Source: Penium margaritaceum
Lineage: Eukaryota; Streptophyta; Zygnematophyceae; Desmidiales; Peniaceae
Direction: 5' to 3'
Assembly (NCBI GenBank): GCA_023375785.1
Contig: SZWC01025864.1
Span: 1 to 26,436, forward strand
DNA: 26,436 nucleotides
Below, piece after piece: positions 8,764 to 18,502 of the stretch. Every line of letters starts with the position of its first letter. The first letter of the stretch is position 1. The position numbers were made by a program, and so were the translations under genes. The notes under the pieces are model-generated. The model was not told the DNA's origin, made no database searches, and was given only the letters and a program-made list of their open reading frames with translations.

Positions 8764-10618
8764 ATGGTACCAAGTAATGGCAAGCCAAAGGAGCTGGCGG
8801 ATCCCTCAGCAACTTCTTTGGCAAGGGCGATAAACCCAGGTTAGAGGTGACTGATGACCTCCATCATGTACATGATGAGATGCGTCGACACCAGGGTGTG
8901 ATGCGCCGACAAGAGCAAGCATATAGTGATGTACTTTAGGTGCTCTATGACCTGATACGGGGGCCCTTGGGAATTTCCTAGCTGATGTCCAATATAGCTG
9001 CTATAGGTATACCATTGATTTGGGAGTCCACTTCTCGAGTCTCAACTCGACAGGAACCTCCACTTGCACTCGATGATGCTACGAATGTAGAAAGACAACT
9101 CCATCTCCACACAAAATTGAGATTCGTGTGCGTCATGATCAGCTTCGCCAGTTGCGCCTCTTATCGCAGCTTGTCATATTGATGCCACCATGTTGTCAGG
9201 ACCCCTCAAGCAGCCAGCAGGGTTCCCGTTTGATGGTGGTCTTCTCGTGCCGCGCCAACCTCAAGTGAAGCTTGATGATGTCCTCCCCACAAAGTGGCGG
9301 TCAAAGGACTTTGAGACTCCCCCATCTCGCTATGGCAGTGACATGCTTCAAGTGCTAGGAGGCCTTGTTCGAGGTATGGACAGATGCAGAAGGCACCTGG
9401 CCCTACTGCCTCAGCCAATGTCAGATCATCGATGATCGTCATGTATAGACAGTGGTGAGAGTAATGCCGGGCCACTCCTATGTCTCATGGTATCAGACAA
9501 CTGTCTCCTACACTAAAGCAGATAAAATTTGACTTCCTTCCCTTGTCGGGCTCAGCGGGTATTGGAACCGGAGTTGATCCTCGCTGAGGCTGAGATTTGG
9601 CCCTGTCCATGTTTGCTCCAGAGACCCACGTGACAAGGGCGGGCCGCCTTCGCCAGTTCCACTCCCTCTGTTTGGGTTTTTCAGAGCCTGGAGCTTCCTA
9701 ATAGAGGTGTGCCATGCGTATGCACCTGTCTCAACACTGTTGGTAGGATGCAGCTATGAGCACTCGACACCATCATGAATAAAGTGCATCTGGAGGACTC
9801 TGGGCTCTTCTCTGGCTTCAACCGAGTCACTCTTTTCAAGATTTCATGGTCTCTCCAGTTTGTTCCTCATACCAAGAGTTACTTTCTTGGGGCAACACCA
9901 CCCAAGGAAGCAGCCCGTACGCGTTGAGAGATCCCGCTTGTTGAGCCAATGACTGTGAACCCTCCGACACTTCTTTCCCAGTCAACCTACCTTGCCTCCA
10001 TTGCTTTATCCTCCTCTCCCTATACCCCAACTTGCCCAACTCAGGGTACTAGAGAAACCACGTAGGAGATCAAGGGAAAAGAGAGATGCAACAAGAGGCA
10101 ACAACAGCAGAAGATAGAGAGAAATGGAATTGGGAAGAACATCTATTGCTACAACTGTGCAGCCCTCACGGCTAGACGGTTTACCGGCAGTCTATGACTG
10201 GAGCATGATCATGTTTGGCCTCCAGTCAGCGCATGCGTAGCCTACGTTTTCAAGTGCCATTGGCAGGTTGTGCCGCAATCACAACAGCATGGGTATCAAC
10301 TTCCTTAGGTAGCAACAGAGTCCATGATCCTCGTAGTTACACGATCGCGGAGCTTCATTGCTTACTAGAGCTTCGCACTCAAGAAGGAAAAAGTGTGTTT
10401 CCACAGCCAAGTGGTCCACATAAAGATAAAACCAGTGTATTTGTTCCCCGTGATGATACTTTTGGGGGAGCCTCATTGGATTGTGATGATGACGGACCTG
10501 AAAAGTCACAGAATTGTGATGTTTCTTGTCATTTTGAGCCTGTTGAGCGTCCAACAAAGGGAGAGTGTTGTGCGGCCTATTGTTCAGTTTCAACAAGAGA
10601 TTTTGAGGCGAATGGAAA
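8764..10618 (+). pseudogene. A2 gag region
   Basis: It begins at ATG 8764 (MVPSNGKPKELADPSATS), equivalent to the A1 gag start. A TAG follows 26 codons later and a frameshift is needed to reach DDLHHVHDEMRRHQ, which matches A1. From about 9340 to 9830 the DNA aligns with A1 5500-5910 reversed, although frames are scrambled. The zinc knuckle remnant CYNC is at 10147-10158, but the His and last Cys cannot be placed. The best-preserved part is 10300-10500: YTIAELHCLLELRTQEGKSV and GGASLDCDDDGP, paralleling A1. More decayed than A1 in its middle. Confidence 0.65.
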
Positions 10619-10948
10619 TGGATCATTGAATCTGGTGCCACTTATCACATGACCTATCGACGCAATGACATAATGGTTCTTGGATTCGGTGGGTATGCCC
10701 GGTCTGTTCGCACGCTATCTAGTCAGTCCTTGCCTCTGTATGGTATTGGGTTTGTGCGGTTTGATGGACCTTCTTTCCCCTTATACATTTCTCATGTGAT
10801 CTTCATCCATTCTCTTGAGCTTAGCTTGCTATTTGTTCAGGCATGCACTAGGATGGGTCCTTTTGTTGAGCACTCTACTAACTCTTCCATGATGACTTCT
10901 TGCGACACTTCTGTCCCTCACTTGTGGATTACTTGCACCGTGTGTCTT

Positions 10949-10985
<37 letters not shown>

Positions 10986-11285
10986 NNNNNNNNNNNNNNN
11001 NNNNNNNNNNNNNNNNNNNNNNNNNNNNNNNNNNNNNNNNNNNNNNNNNNNNNNNNNNNNNNNNNNNNNNNNNNNNNNNNNNNNNNNNNNNNNNNNNNNN
11101 NNNNNNNNNNNNNNNNNNNNNNNNNNNNNCCCCCCCCCTCTCTCTCTATCCTCCCCATCATCTCTAACTAGACATGTGCTTGTCACTTGTGTTCTCTCTC
11201 CTGAGCACCAGCATTTGTTGCATCACCAATTTTGTAACACACACAGAAGTGGTGGTGCACTTATGTTTCTTATATCACTTTTGTG
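10619..11285 (+). pseudogene. A2 pol: protease active site and pre-integrase domain
   Basis: The protease box reads WIIESGATYHMT; the catalytic Asp is Glu (codon 10628-10630). Downstream YISHVIFIHSLELSLLFV aligns with YIFDVLFVPALELSLLFV of A1, the pre-integrase segment before the integrase zinc finger. A (CT)n tract and a gap of Ns interrupt it. After the gap, HVLVTCVLSPEHQHLLHHQF aligns with the A1 segment ending SPKHHRSLHHCL. It is a broken copy, but the domain order is clear. Confidence 0.75.
10951..11148. repeat. (CT)n microsatellite containing an assembly gap
   Basis: A TC run (10951-10980) leads into 144 Ns (10986-11129), followed by a C run and more CT (11130-11148). The matching place in A1 (about 4250-4280) has only a short, imperfect pyrimidine tract, so the microsatellite expanded in A2 after the copies diverged. 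The true length is unknown. Confidence 0.9.
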
Positions 11286-12146
11286 ATGTGACCTTGGATA
11301 GTGTGTCCAAGATTATCTGGACTTAGCCAATCATTGGTCCTTACAGGAATTACTTCGAGAAGCCATCCAAGATTGACTTGGATCGATTGAGATTTTGCGC
11401 TTAGTGGAATGCGCATCGTTGTACCTACCTTGACTCCACTTCGCGAGATTGCGTCCATTGTAAATAGTCCACTCAGACCTTATCCATCCTCTCTTTGTTG
11501 ATTTCCTCTCACATAGGGTTTGATATGCTATCATCCTAAGTGATGACTTAATCCATATGAGGTGGATCTACAGCCTTTGCCACAAAAGTGATAGCACCCT
11601 AATTGTTAGCATGTACCTTGTCATGGCTGAGGGCCTGTCGCATCACACATTTCACACATTTCGTTTTGATCGTGGTGGTGACTTCCTGGGCAACATGGAT
11701 GCATTTTTTTCCATGGTGATTTCACCAAATAACCTTGAGGAGAACAGTGTATCCAAGCACTTGAATTGCACCAAACAGCATGCGTTTTGCATCATGCGCT
11801 CTGACTGCGGCCTCCCCGAGTCCTTTGCCTTTGAGGGCTTAACCTACATGACGTAGCTCTAGAACCAGCTATTGCACGGTCCCCTCCCAGGCCAAGTCGC
11901 ACCGTACAAGGTGTGGCTCAGACATCATTCTTTCCTCCATCTTGCACATGTCTACGACTCCCTCACATGTGTCTGGTACACTGAGGACTAGCAAGGGTCG
12001 AAGTTCGTACCATGGGGTCACATCTATGCCTTTCTTTCCATCTACCCATGATTGAAGACTTGGCAGTTTTAGGAACCCATTCTTCAGTGCAACTTACAGC
12101 CGTGTGATGCCCTATTCTTTGAGTTCCTCACTTACAGAGACCTCTC
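11286..12146 (+). pseudogene. A2 pol: integrase core, up to the element B insertion
   Basis: IVHSDLIHPL (about 11457-11487) resembles the HSD..GP segment holding the first catalytic Asp of copia integrases, which A1 has lost. SDDLIHMRWIYSLCHKSD follows, then RFDRGGDFLGNMDAFF with the second Asp (A1: RSDCGGEFLGEMDAYF), LPESFAFEGLTYMT and HGPLPGQVAPYKVWL. In-frame stops occur at several points, including TAG right after TYMT. It ends at 12146 within a segment also present at the corresponding place in A1; the rest resumes at 18503. Confidence 0.75.
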
Positions 12147-13107
12147 TGTTGAAAAGTTGCCCCTCTGCATGCCCAAGAGCGGCGTCGAGAGGCGCCGACG
12201 AGTGGCAAGAAAGATAAAAATCCGCGCTGAAAGATATAGCAGCTCAAGGATTGCTTGGATCGTTATATGAAGGATTTAATCTTAAACTTAACGAGTTATT
12301 CAATCCGGTGGAAGTTGTTTCACCATAATCGAACAAGTATCGAGGAAGATATGGCCTTCCAAAGTTGGAGTGTGCGCGGCAGCTCTGAGAGCCGGTTGCG
12401 ACTCGACTTCCGGTGGATAATCAACCGGACCGAGTAACAAAAGTACCATCTGGAGAATTTGCTCCAGAAATTCTGCCGAGGCGTCCGGTGGATAATCCAC
12501 CAGATCCTGTTGTGCAGTTTGTTACCGAGGGACTTCGCCAAAATCCTGGCTCGGCGTCCAAAACTCAGTAAGTTTTGTTACTCGGGGACTTGGTCAAAAT
12601 TATGAGTGCAGGTGCGTGAACAGGTTTCAAACCTCGTCACACCCCATCACCAAACTCGACCCAAAAGCAAGGGAGGTGCGTCAGAACAGTGCAAGTAACC
12701 CCTACACCATGTGTAATGGGATCTGCGCCTTGGGAAAGGCGCTTCGCACGTGAAAGAAGGCGCCATGGCGTGTGCGCGCCATGGAGGCGTTAGGCGTTTT
12801 TGTGGTGGGCGAGACCTGTTCTTGGGCAAGAGTAAATTGGGCTACGCTTGGTGGAATCATGCGCGGTTTGCTCCGTTGGAAAGCTCATGACTAGCCCTAG
12901 AAATAATCTGATTATAGCTTTATTGAAAAACTAACGCAAAATGACGTTATTCCCTTCTTCAAAATGATTGTCTCTAAATCCGTGCTCACATATGTGAGGC
13001 GACCGGAAAGCTCACGCTCAGTCTCAGATTCGCCCAAAACAGAAGACATAAACCACACAGAGACGATCAGATGAACATCAGGACCGCATCCCCTGGATTT
13101 CCTCACA
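12147..13107 (+). repeat. 5' LTR of element B
   Basis: 961 bp, beginning TGTTGAAAAG and ending CCTCACA. It aligns over its length with 17538-18502. Two palindromes are kept in both LTRs: CCGGTGGATAATCAACCGG at 12410-12428, and GGTGGAT-A-ATCCACC at 12487-12501 with perfect 7-bp arms. They may be regulatory sites in U3; that is inference. Confidence 0.95.
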
Positions 13108-13109
13108 AA

Positions 13110-13124
13110 GGGTTATGGGTCCAC
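13110..13124 (+). other. Primer binding site of B, matching the tRNA-iMet anticodon arm
   Basis: Two bases after the LTR end the strand reads GGGTTATGGGTCCAC. Its complement matches the anticodon arm of initiator tRNA-Met (loop CCCAUAA in plants) at 14 of 15 positions, not the tRNA 3' end. Drosophila copia and yeast Ty5 are known to prime from a half tRNA-iMet in this way. No TGGTATC-type site lies next to this LTR. Confidence 0.8.
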
Positions 13125-13177
13125 TGGTTTGATCGTGTCCAACGTTCACGTCTATCGCAGCGCACGGGATCGTTTTC

Positions 13178-13819
13178 GTGGACGTCGCCATGAAGTTCTC
13201 AGAACGCGTTGGAGTAGAAGTTGTGCAAATGGCACAGAAGGAGATGCAGCCCATTCAGAAGCATGTGGGCGGCCCGGGTTTTGGGCTTTGGAGGTGGCAT
13301 TTTGAGTTGCACCTTGTGCAGAAGGGACTGCTAGACGTCATGTTGGGAAAGGAAGTGCTCAGAAAGGCGCCTGCTGTGGATGCAGAGAAGCAGGCTTTCG
13401 AAAAGAAGAACACGGAGACGCTCATGCTCTTGGTCTCCGGGAAAGCCGAGTCGCTGTGGGGCTACTTCCAAGGCTGCAAGCTGGCAGCTGAAGCTTAACA
13501 AAAACTCTGTGCCATCCATCAATCCAAGTCGCTCGCGAATATAATTTTCACGATGAAGCAGCTCCTCGTGGTGAGAATCGAGAAGGGAGATGATGTCATC
13601 TCTGCTATGCAGCAGATCGAGTCGCTCTCTTCACAATGCAACAATGTGGGGTGGAAGATCGACACGCACCTGCAGACGATGGCTTTCCTCATGGTCCTAC
13701 TTGAAAGTTGGTCTCAACTCATCATCGTCCTCGGAGGATGGTCAGAGGAAAAGCTCACCTATGGCGCGGTCGCAGAGTACATCCGCAATGAGGCACAGCA
13801 CCGGAGTTGCAGAGAGTCC
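13178..13819 (+). pseudogene. B gag (capsid region), one internal stop
   Basis: One frame runs from ATG 13178, about 55 bp after the primer site, to the stop at 13819, broken only by TAA at 13496-13498. The pattern fits the copia gag (UBN2/Retrotran_gag type): a W-rich start (FGLWRWHFELHLVQKGLLDV), a middle LLVSGKAESLWGYFQG, and a C-terminal MKQLLVVRIEKGDDVISAMQ followed by IESLSSQCNNVGWKID and YGAVAEYIRNEAQHR. Gag packages element RNA in virus-like particles. After 13819 coding moves to another frame, where a zinc knuckle follows. Confidence 0.8.
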
Positions 13820-15600
13820 TAGTCTTCCTCATCGGCCCTCGTCACCAAAACACATGGTGGCGGAAAGGGGGCAGAGGAATCGGCGGAAAGGGCGGTGGCA
13901 AGAAGGGTGCGAAGAAAGATGCGTGCCGCAACTGCGACAAGGAGTACCATTGAGCCTGTGAGTGCCCGGAGGAGGCAAAGACTGGCGCAAAAAACAGCAA
14001 GGGCAGGTCGCTCCTCAACGGCAACAAGAATCACTTCCTCAAGAAGGCAAACAGGCAGTGCCTGGATTCTGGGGCCGAAGAGCACACCCAGGTTGAGAGG
14101 GTGAGGTTCGTCACCTACGAGAAGTCCTCCAAGGCAATGGTGGTTGCAAACGACAAAGTCGAGCCGGCGGCCGGCCAAGGCAACGTGGAGGTAGAAGTCG
14201 TGGTGGGCGGTAAGGAGGAGCTGTGCACAATCCGTGATGTGCAACACGTCCCCAGCCTGGCTGACATTTTGAGTGTCAGCCACTTGACGGATAAAGGGTA
14301 TGAGGTGCTCTTCCGCAGGAAAGGCGCAGTGGTGCGCATCGACAGCGACGGCGAGGTCGTGCTGGAGGTGAAGCGCGAGGGCAGTCTCTACATCGTGGAG
14401 ACCAAGGTTGTCCCTGCACCATTGGACGCAGCAGACTCGCAGGAGCTCGTCATCAACATGGCCAAGGGAGGAAGTGCTGATCTGGAACTCTGACATCAAC
14501 GGTTGGGACACTCAGCATCCGCAACCGTTAACGAGATGGCGAAGCGCGACATGGTGGGCGGCCTCGTCATCAACGGTGCAGCAAACACGGTAGCAGATTC
14601 AGAAGCGCACAAAAAGCGAGCGCCTTGCATTTTAGGCAAGGTATATCGCAAGCCGTTCAACAAGGACGCGGCTCGTGCAAAGGACCTGCTGGAGGTCGTG
14701 CATAGCTACATGTACGGACCATTCAAAACGGTGTCAAATAGCAGCCTGAAATACTTTGTCACCGTCATCGATGACTGCAGCAGGAAGCTGTACGTGTACT
14801 TCATGAAGTGGCAAGGCGAAGTCCTAGACCGGCTGAAGAAGTACGCCGCAGTGGTGGAGAGGCAGAATGGCTGGAAGGTCAGAGCATTACTCAGCGACAA
14901 TGGCGGAGAGTACGTGGGCTGCAGCGGGTGGATAAAGCAGCAGGGCATCCAGTGGAAACTCACTACGCCGTACTTGCCAAAGTCCTACGGATTGGCGGAG
15001 CGGGCAAACCAGACGCTGCTAAACATGGTGCAGACCATGCTTCTGGATGCAGGTTTACCGCAAGGGTTCTAGGCGGAGGTAGTGCTTACAGTGAGCTACA
15101 ACATCAACCTCACCCCAACAGTGGTGCTGAAGGGTAAGGGCGGCTGGAAGACACCGCAAGAGGTTTGGATCGGGCGCAAGCCAAACTTGGCGCACGTAAA
15201 GGTGTTTGGGTGCAAGGTGCATGCGATGGTGCAGGAGGCATAGCGACGCGACAGCAAGTTGGAAACGCTGGCAAAGCCATGCTTGTTCCTCGGCTACAAG
15301 AGCACGCAAAAGGCATATTGGCTCTGGGACCCGCGCACGCAAGAAATCATCCGCAGCCGTGACGTCGAGTTCTATGAGTAGCAGAGCTCGAGCAGCAGTA
15401 GCAACGACATGAGTGTCGGGAACACTCCAAAATAGGGGAAGTGGTTCCAGATCCTTGACAATGAGAAGGAGCTGGCAGACGCGTAGGTCGATGATGCAGC
15501 GTCGGAGCGCTACAGTGCAGCAGGTGTCATAGTCAACGCGGAGGATTCCAAGGACGATGCAGCTAGGCTAAAGATCCGTTGGAAAGATCCGTCGGATGAC
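13820..15600 (+). pseudogene. B zinc knuckle, protease, pre-integrase and integrase
   Basis: In the pol frame: a gag-type zinc knuckle remnant CRNCDKEYH (stop TGA 13951-13953), protease box CLDSGAEEHT with the Asp intact (14065-14067), pre-integrase segment TIRDVQHVPSLADILSVSHL, then HQRLGH after TGA 14491. Integrase has APCILGK with the first Cys of C-x2-C missing, VVHSYMYGPF where the first catalytic Asp is Tyr (14707-14709), LLSDNGGEYV (second Asp, 14896-14898) and GLAERANQTLL (Glu, 14998-15000). 33 residues lie between Asp and Glu, two fewer than usual for copia. The C-terminal region PQEVWIGRKPNLAHVKVFGC is clear. TAG stops occur at 15070, 15241, 15379, 15433 and 15484. Confidence 0.85.
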
Positions 15601-15867
15601 GCATTGCGGATGCCAAAGCATGCACTCCCGGTGGAGTTTGCATTGGGCGTCGGAGAAAAATCCTCCAGACACGCCGCCTATCCGGTTGATGGTTCACTGG
15701 AGCGAGAGAGATCCTTGGGGAGCCATCCGGTTGATGATTCTCTGGAGCGGGCAGAGTCAGAAAGATCTTACCAGTGTGACAAGACACCACCAAAACTGCC
15801 GCGCTGCAGCGGGAGGTAGTGGAGAGCGCGGAAGCGTTTCGACACAGGCACCGGTCGATGGATCGGC

Positions 15868-16764
15868 ATGACGCGGTGCATGCTGGCTGCATCAACCGAG
15901 CCGACGACTGTACAAGAGGCACTTGCACGACCCAAGTGGAAGCAGTGGGACGCAGCCAATAAGTTGGTGTTAACGTCCATTGCTGAAAACGACACGTCGG
16001 AGCTGGGTGACAGGCTGAAAGACGCCAAGGTCATCGGCTACAAGTGGGTCTTCAAGACCAAGTTCACAAAAGAGGGTGTGGTGGACAAGTACAAGGTGTG
16101 GCTAGTGTTGAAGGGGCACACACAACGCAAGGGTGAGCACTTCAATGAGATGTTCACCCCTGTCGCCAAGTTCACAAGCATCCGGGTGATCCTTGCGATG
16201 ACAGCCGTGAAGGATATGGAGCTCTACCAAATGGACGTAAAGACGGCCTTCCTCAACGGCATCATTGACAAAGAAATCTTCATGGAGGTGCCAGAGGGGG
16301 TGGAGAAACCGGAGGAAAAGGTGTCCAAGATGCGAAAGTCCTTGTACGGGCTAAAACAATCGCACCGATGCTGGTACCAACAGATGGACAGCTTCATGGC
16401 CCAACTTGGCTTCAAGCGCTGTGAGGCTGATCACAGCATGTTTGTCTGGCATAGCAAGAAGATCCATCAGATCGTCGCACTCCACGTGGACTATCTGATC
16501 TTGTGCTCCTCAGTCCTGCTGAGCCTACAGTAGCTGAAAGAGTAGGTGAGTAGTAGGTTCCAGATGTCAGATATGAGGGAGCTGGAGTTCTACCTCGGGG
16601 TGACCATGACGCGGAACTGGAGTGTGCGTACGCTTGAGCTGGGGCAGGCCAAATATGTGGCCAAGGTGTTGAAGCGGTACGGCATGGAGGACTGCAAACC
16701 GGTCTGCAGTCCTGTCTCCACGACATGTGAACTGAGTGCGGCAATGGCGTTGCAAACAAAATGA
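15868..16764 (+). pseudogene. B reverse transcriptase
   Basis: Typical copia RT. The N-terminal WDAANKLVLTSIAENDTSEL and VIGYKWVFKTKF are followed by FTPVAKFTSIRVILAMTAV, LYQMDVKTAFLNGIIDKEIF (first catalytic Asp), MRKSLYGLKQSHRCWYQQMD and ADHSMFVW. The YVDD box reads HVDYLILC: the second Asp is Tyr (codon 16492-16494), which should abolish polymerase activity. TAG stops at 16531 and 16543 lie in the region between the YVDD box and MRELEFYLGVTM. The frame ends at TGA 16762. The upstream linker (15600-15867) in the same frame holds a TAG at 15817 and a 45-bp-spaced direct repeat. Confidence 0.9.
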
Positions 16765-17494
16765 AGAGCAGGAGGATATGGAAGGGGTGCCCTACCAATC
16801 GGCAGTGGGTAGCCTCATGTACGCAATGGTGGCGACTTGACCGGACCTAGCCTACATGGTGGGCCAAGTGAGCACGTATGTAGCCAATCCAGGGCCACAA
16901 CATTGGTAGGCGGTCAAGCGCATCCATCGCTACCTGCAGGCAATGCGGCACGTGTGCCTGAGGTTCAACAGCAAGGGGCGGATGGATCCCTTGTGTCTGG
17001 TCTGCTACACAAATGAAGACTATGCTAAGGATGTAGACAAGCAGAATTCCACATCCGGCCACGTGTTCTTCCTCGCAGGTGTAGCGGTTTTGTGGTGTAG
17101 CAGGAAGGAGGTTTGCGTCGCCACCTCCACAGCGAAAGCAAAGCACATCGTGCTGGCCGAGGCGGTCAAGGAGGCGGTGTGGCTTCGCAAGTTGCTGGGG
17201 GAGCTGGGCGTGCCGCAACAAGAGCCTACAGTGGTGCAAGAGGACAACATCGGCTCCATCTCGCTGACCAACAACCCAATGCAACACAAGAGGATGAAGC
17301 ACATTGACGTGCGTTATCACTACGCACAGGACATGGTCAAAAAGGGGGAGGTGGTGCTGAAGCATTGCAGCACGCACAACATGCTTGCGGATTGCTTGAC
17401 CAAAGCGCAACCCGCGGACTGGCAGGCGATGAGCGTGGCCGGGCTTGGGATGACCAGCTATGATGGGCTGGAGGGCGTAGCGGAAGATGAGTGA
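16765..17494 (+). pseudogene. B RNase H
   Basis: After a frameshift between 16764 and 16943 the frame is open to TGA 17492-17494. It shows LVCYTNEDYAKDVDKQNSTS (copia Y.DADWA.D.D.RKSTSG), GVAVLWCSRKE, EAVKEAVWLRKLLGELG, HIDVRYHYAQDMV and CSTHNMLADCLTKA. The usual STAEAEY motif reads STAKAKH: both Glu codons are Lys (17135-17137, 17141-17143) by G-to-A change, and the Tyr is His. The catalytic Glu is therefore lost although the rest is well kept. 16765-16942 still reads as degraded RT end in shifted frames. Confidence 0.9.
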
Positions 17495-17525
17495 GAGCAA
17501 GCTGGAGCAACGGGCATGGCAGGTG

Positions 17526-17537
17526 CAAAGGGGAGAA
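17526..17537 (+). other. Polypurine tract of element B
   Basis: CAAAGGGGAGAA lies directly before the 3' LTR start TGTTG. It is the expected plus-strand primer and supports the LTR boundary. Confidence 0.85.
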
Positions 17538-18502
17538 TGTTGAAAAGTTGCCCCTCCACTTGCCCAAGTGCGGCATCGGGAGGCGTCGACAAGTCGCCAA
17601 AAAGAGGGAAATCTGCGCCAGTGGCTCTAGTGGCTTGAGGAGTGCTCGGATCCTAAAATGGAGGATTGCCCCTTTAACTTGACAAGGTTTTGAATCCCGT
17701 GGATGTTGTTTCACCGGAATCAAACAAGTATCAAGGGAGATATGGTCTTCCAAAGTTGGGGTGTGCACGGCGGCTCTGAGAGCCGGTTGCGACTCGACTT
17801 CTGGTGGATGATCAACCGGACCGAGTCACAAAAGTACCATTTGGAGAATTTGCTCCAGAAAGTCTGCCGAGGTGTCAGGTGGATAATCCACCAGATCCTG
17901 TTGTGCAGTTTGTTTCCGAGGGACTTCGCCAAAATCCTGGCTCGGCGTCCAAAACTCAGTAGTACGTTTTGTTACTCGGGGACTTGGTCAAAATTCTGAG
18001 TGGAGGTGCACGAACAGGTTTCAAACCTCATCACACCCCATCACCAAACTCAACCCAAAAGTGAGGGAGGTGCATCAAAACAGTGCAGGGGGGCCCTACA
18101 CCACGTGCAATGGGATCTACGCCTTGGGAAAGGCGCTTCGCACGTGAAAGAAGGCACCACGGCGTGTACGCACCATGGAGGCGTTCGGCATTTCTGTGGT
18201 GGGTGAGATCTGTGTTTGGGCAAGTGTAAATTGGGCTACGCTTGGCCAAATCACGTGCGGTTTGGTGCAACAGAAAGCTCATGACTAGCCCTACAAATGT
18301 TCTGATCAGTTATACATGAAAAAACTAACGCAAAATGACGTTATTCCCTTCTTCAAACTGACTGTCTTTAAACTCCTGCTCCCATAGCATGAGACAACCT
18401 GAAAGCTCACGCTCAGCCTCAGATTTGCCCAAAACAGAAGACGTAAACCACCAAGAGACAATCAGACAAACATCGGGACTGTATCTCGCAGATTTCCCGA
18501 CA
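17538..18502 (+). repeat. 3' LTR of element B
   Basis: 965 bp, from TGTTGAAAAG to CCGACA, followed by the CTCTC duplication. It differs from the 5' LTR by many substitutions and small gaps. The palindromes are present as CTGGTGGATGATCAACCGG (17801-17819) and GGTGGAT-A-ATCCACC (17878-17892). Confidence 0.95.

Larger units (their letters stand above)
12147..18502 (+). mobile_element. Ty1/copia LTR retrotransposon B, complete but inactive
   Basis: It has LTRs at 12147-13107 and 17538-18502, a primer site at 13110-13124, gag, protease, integrase, RT, RNase H and a polypurine tract, in copia order. A perfect 5-bp target duplication CTCTC flanks it (12142-12146 and 18503-18507). The flanks are adjacent segments of A2 linker, as shown by the uninterrupted A1 copy. 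LTRs have diverged clearly by eye, most in the first ~170 bp of U3, so the insertion is old. Pol carries stops, at least one frameshift and three lost catalytic residues. Confidence 0.95.

Noticed and set aside
9488..9498. TGGTATCAGAC after ...TGTCTCA looks like an LTR end plus a primer site for A2
   Set aside because: The surrounding 150 bp align with the interior of A1 gag (about 5740-5870, reversed), where no LTR exists, and no upstream sequence matches an LTR. It is a chance match inside gag.
16847..17500. A 217-codon minus-strand frame
   Set aside because: It lies antisense to the well-recognised RNase H domain of element B and has no motif of its own.
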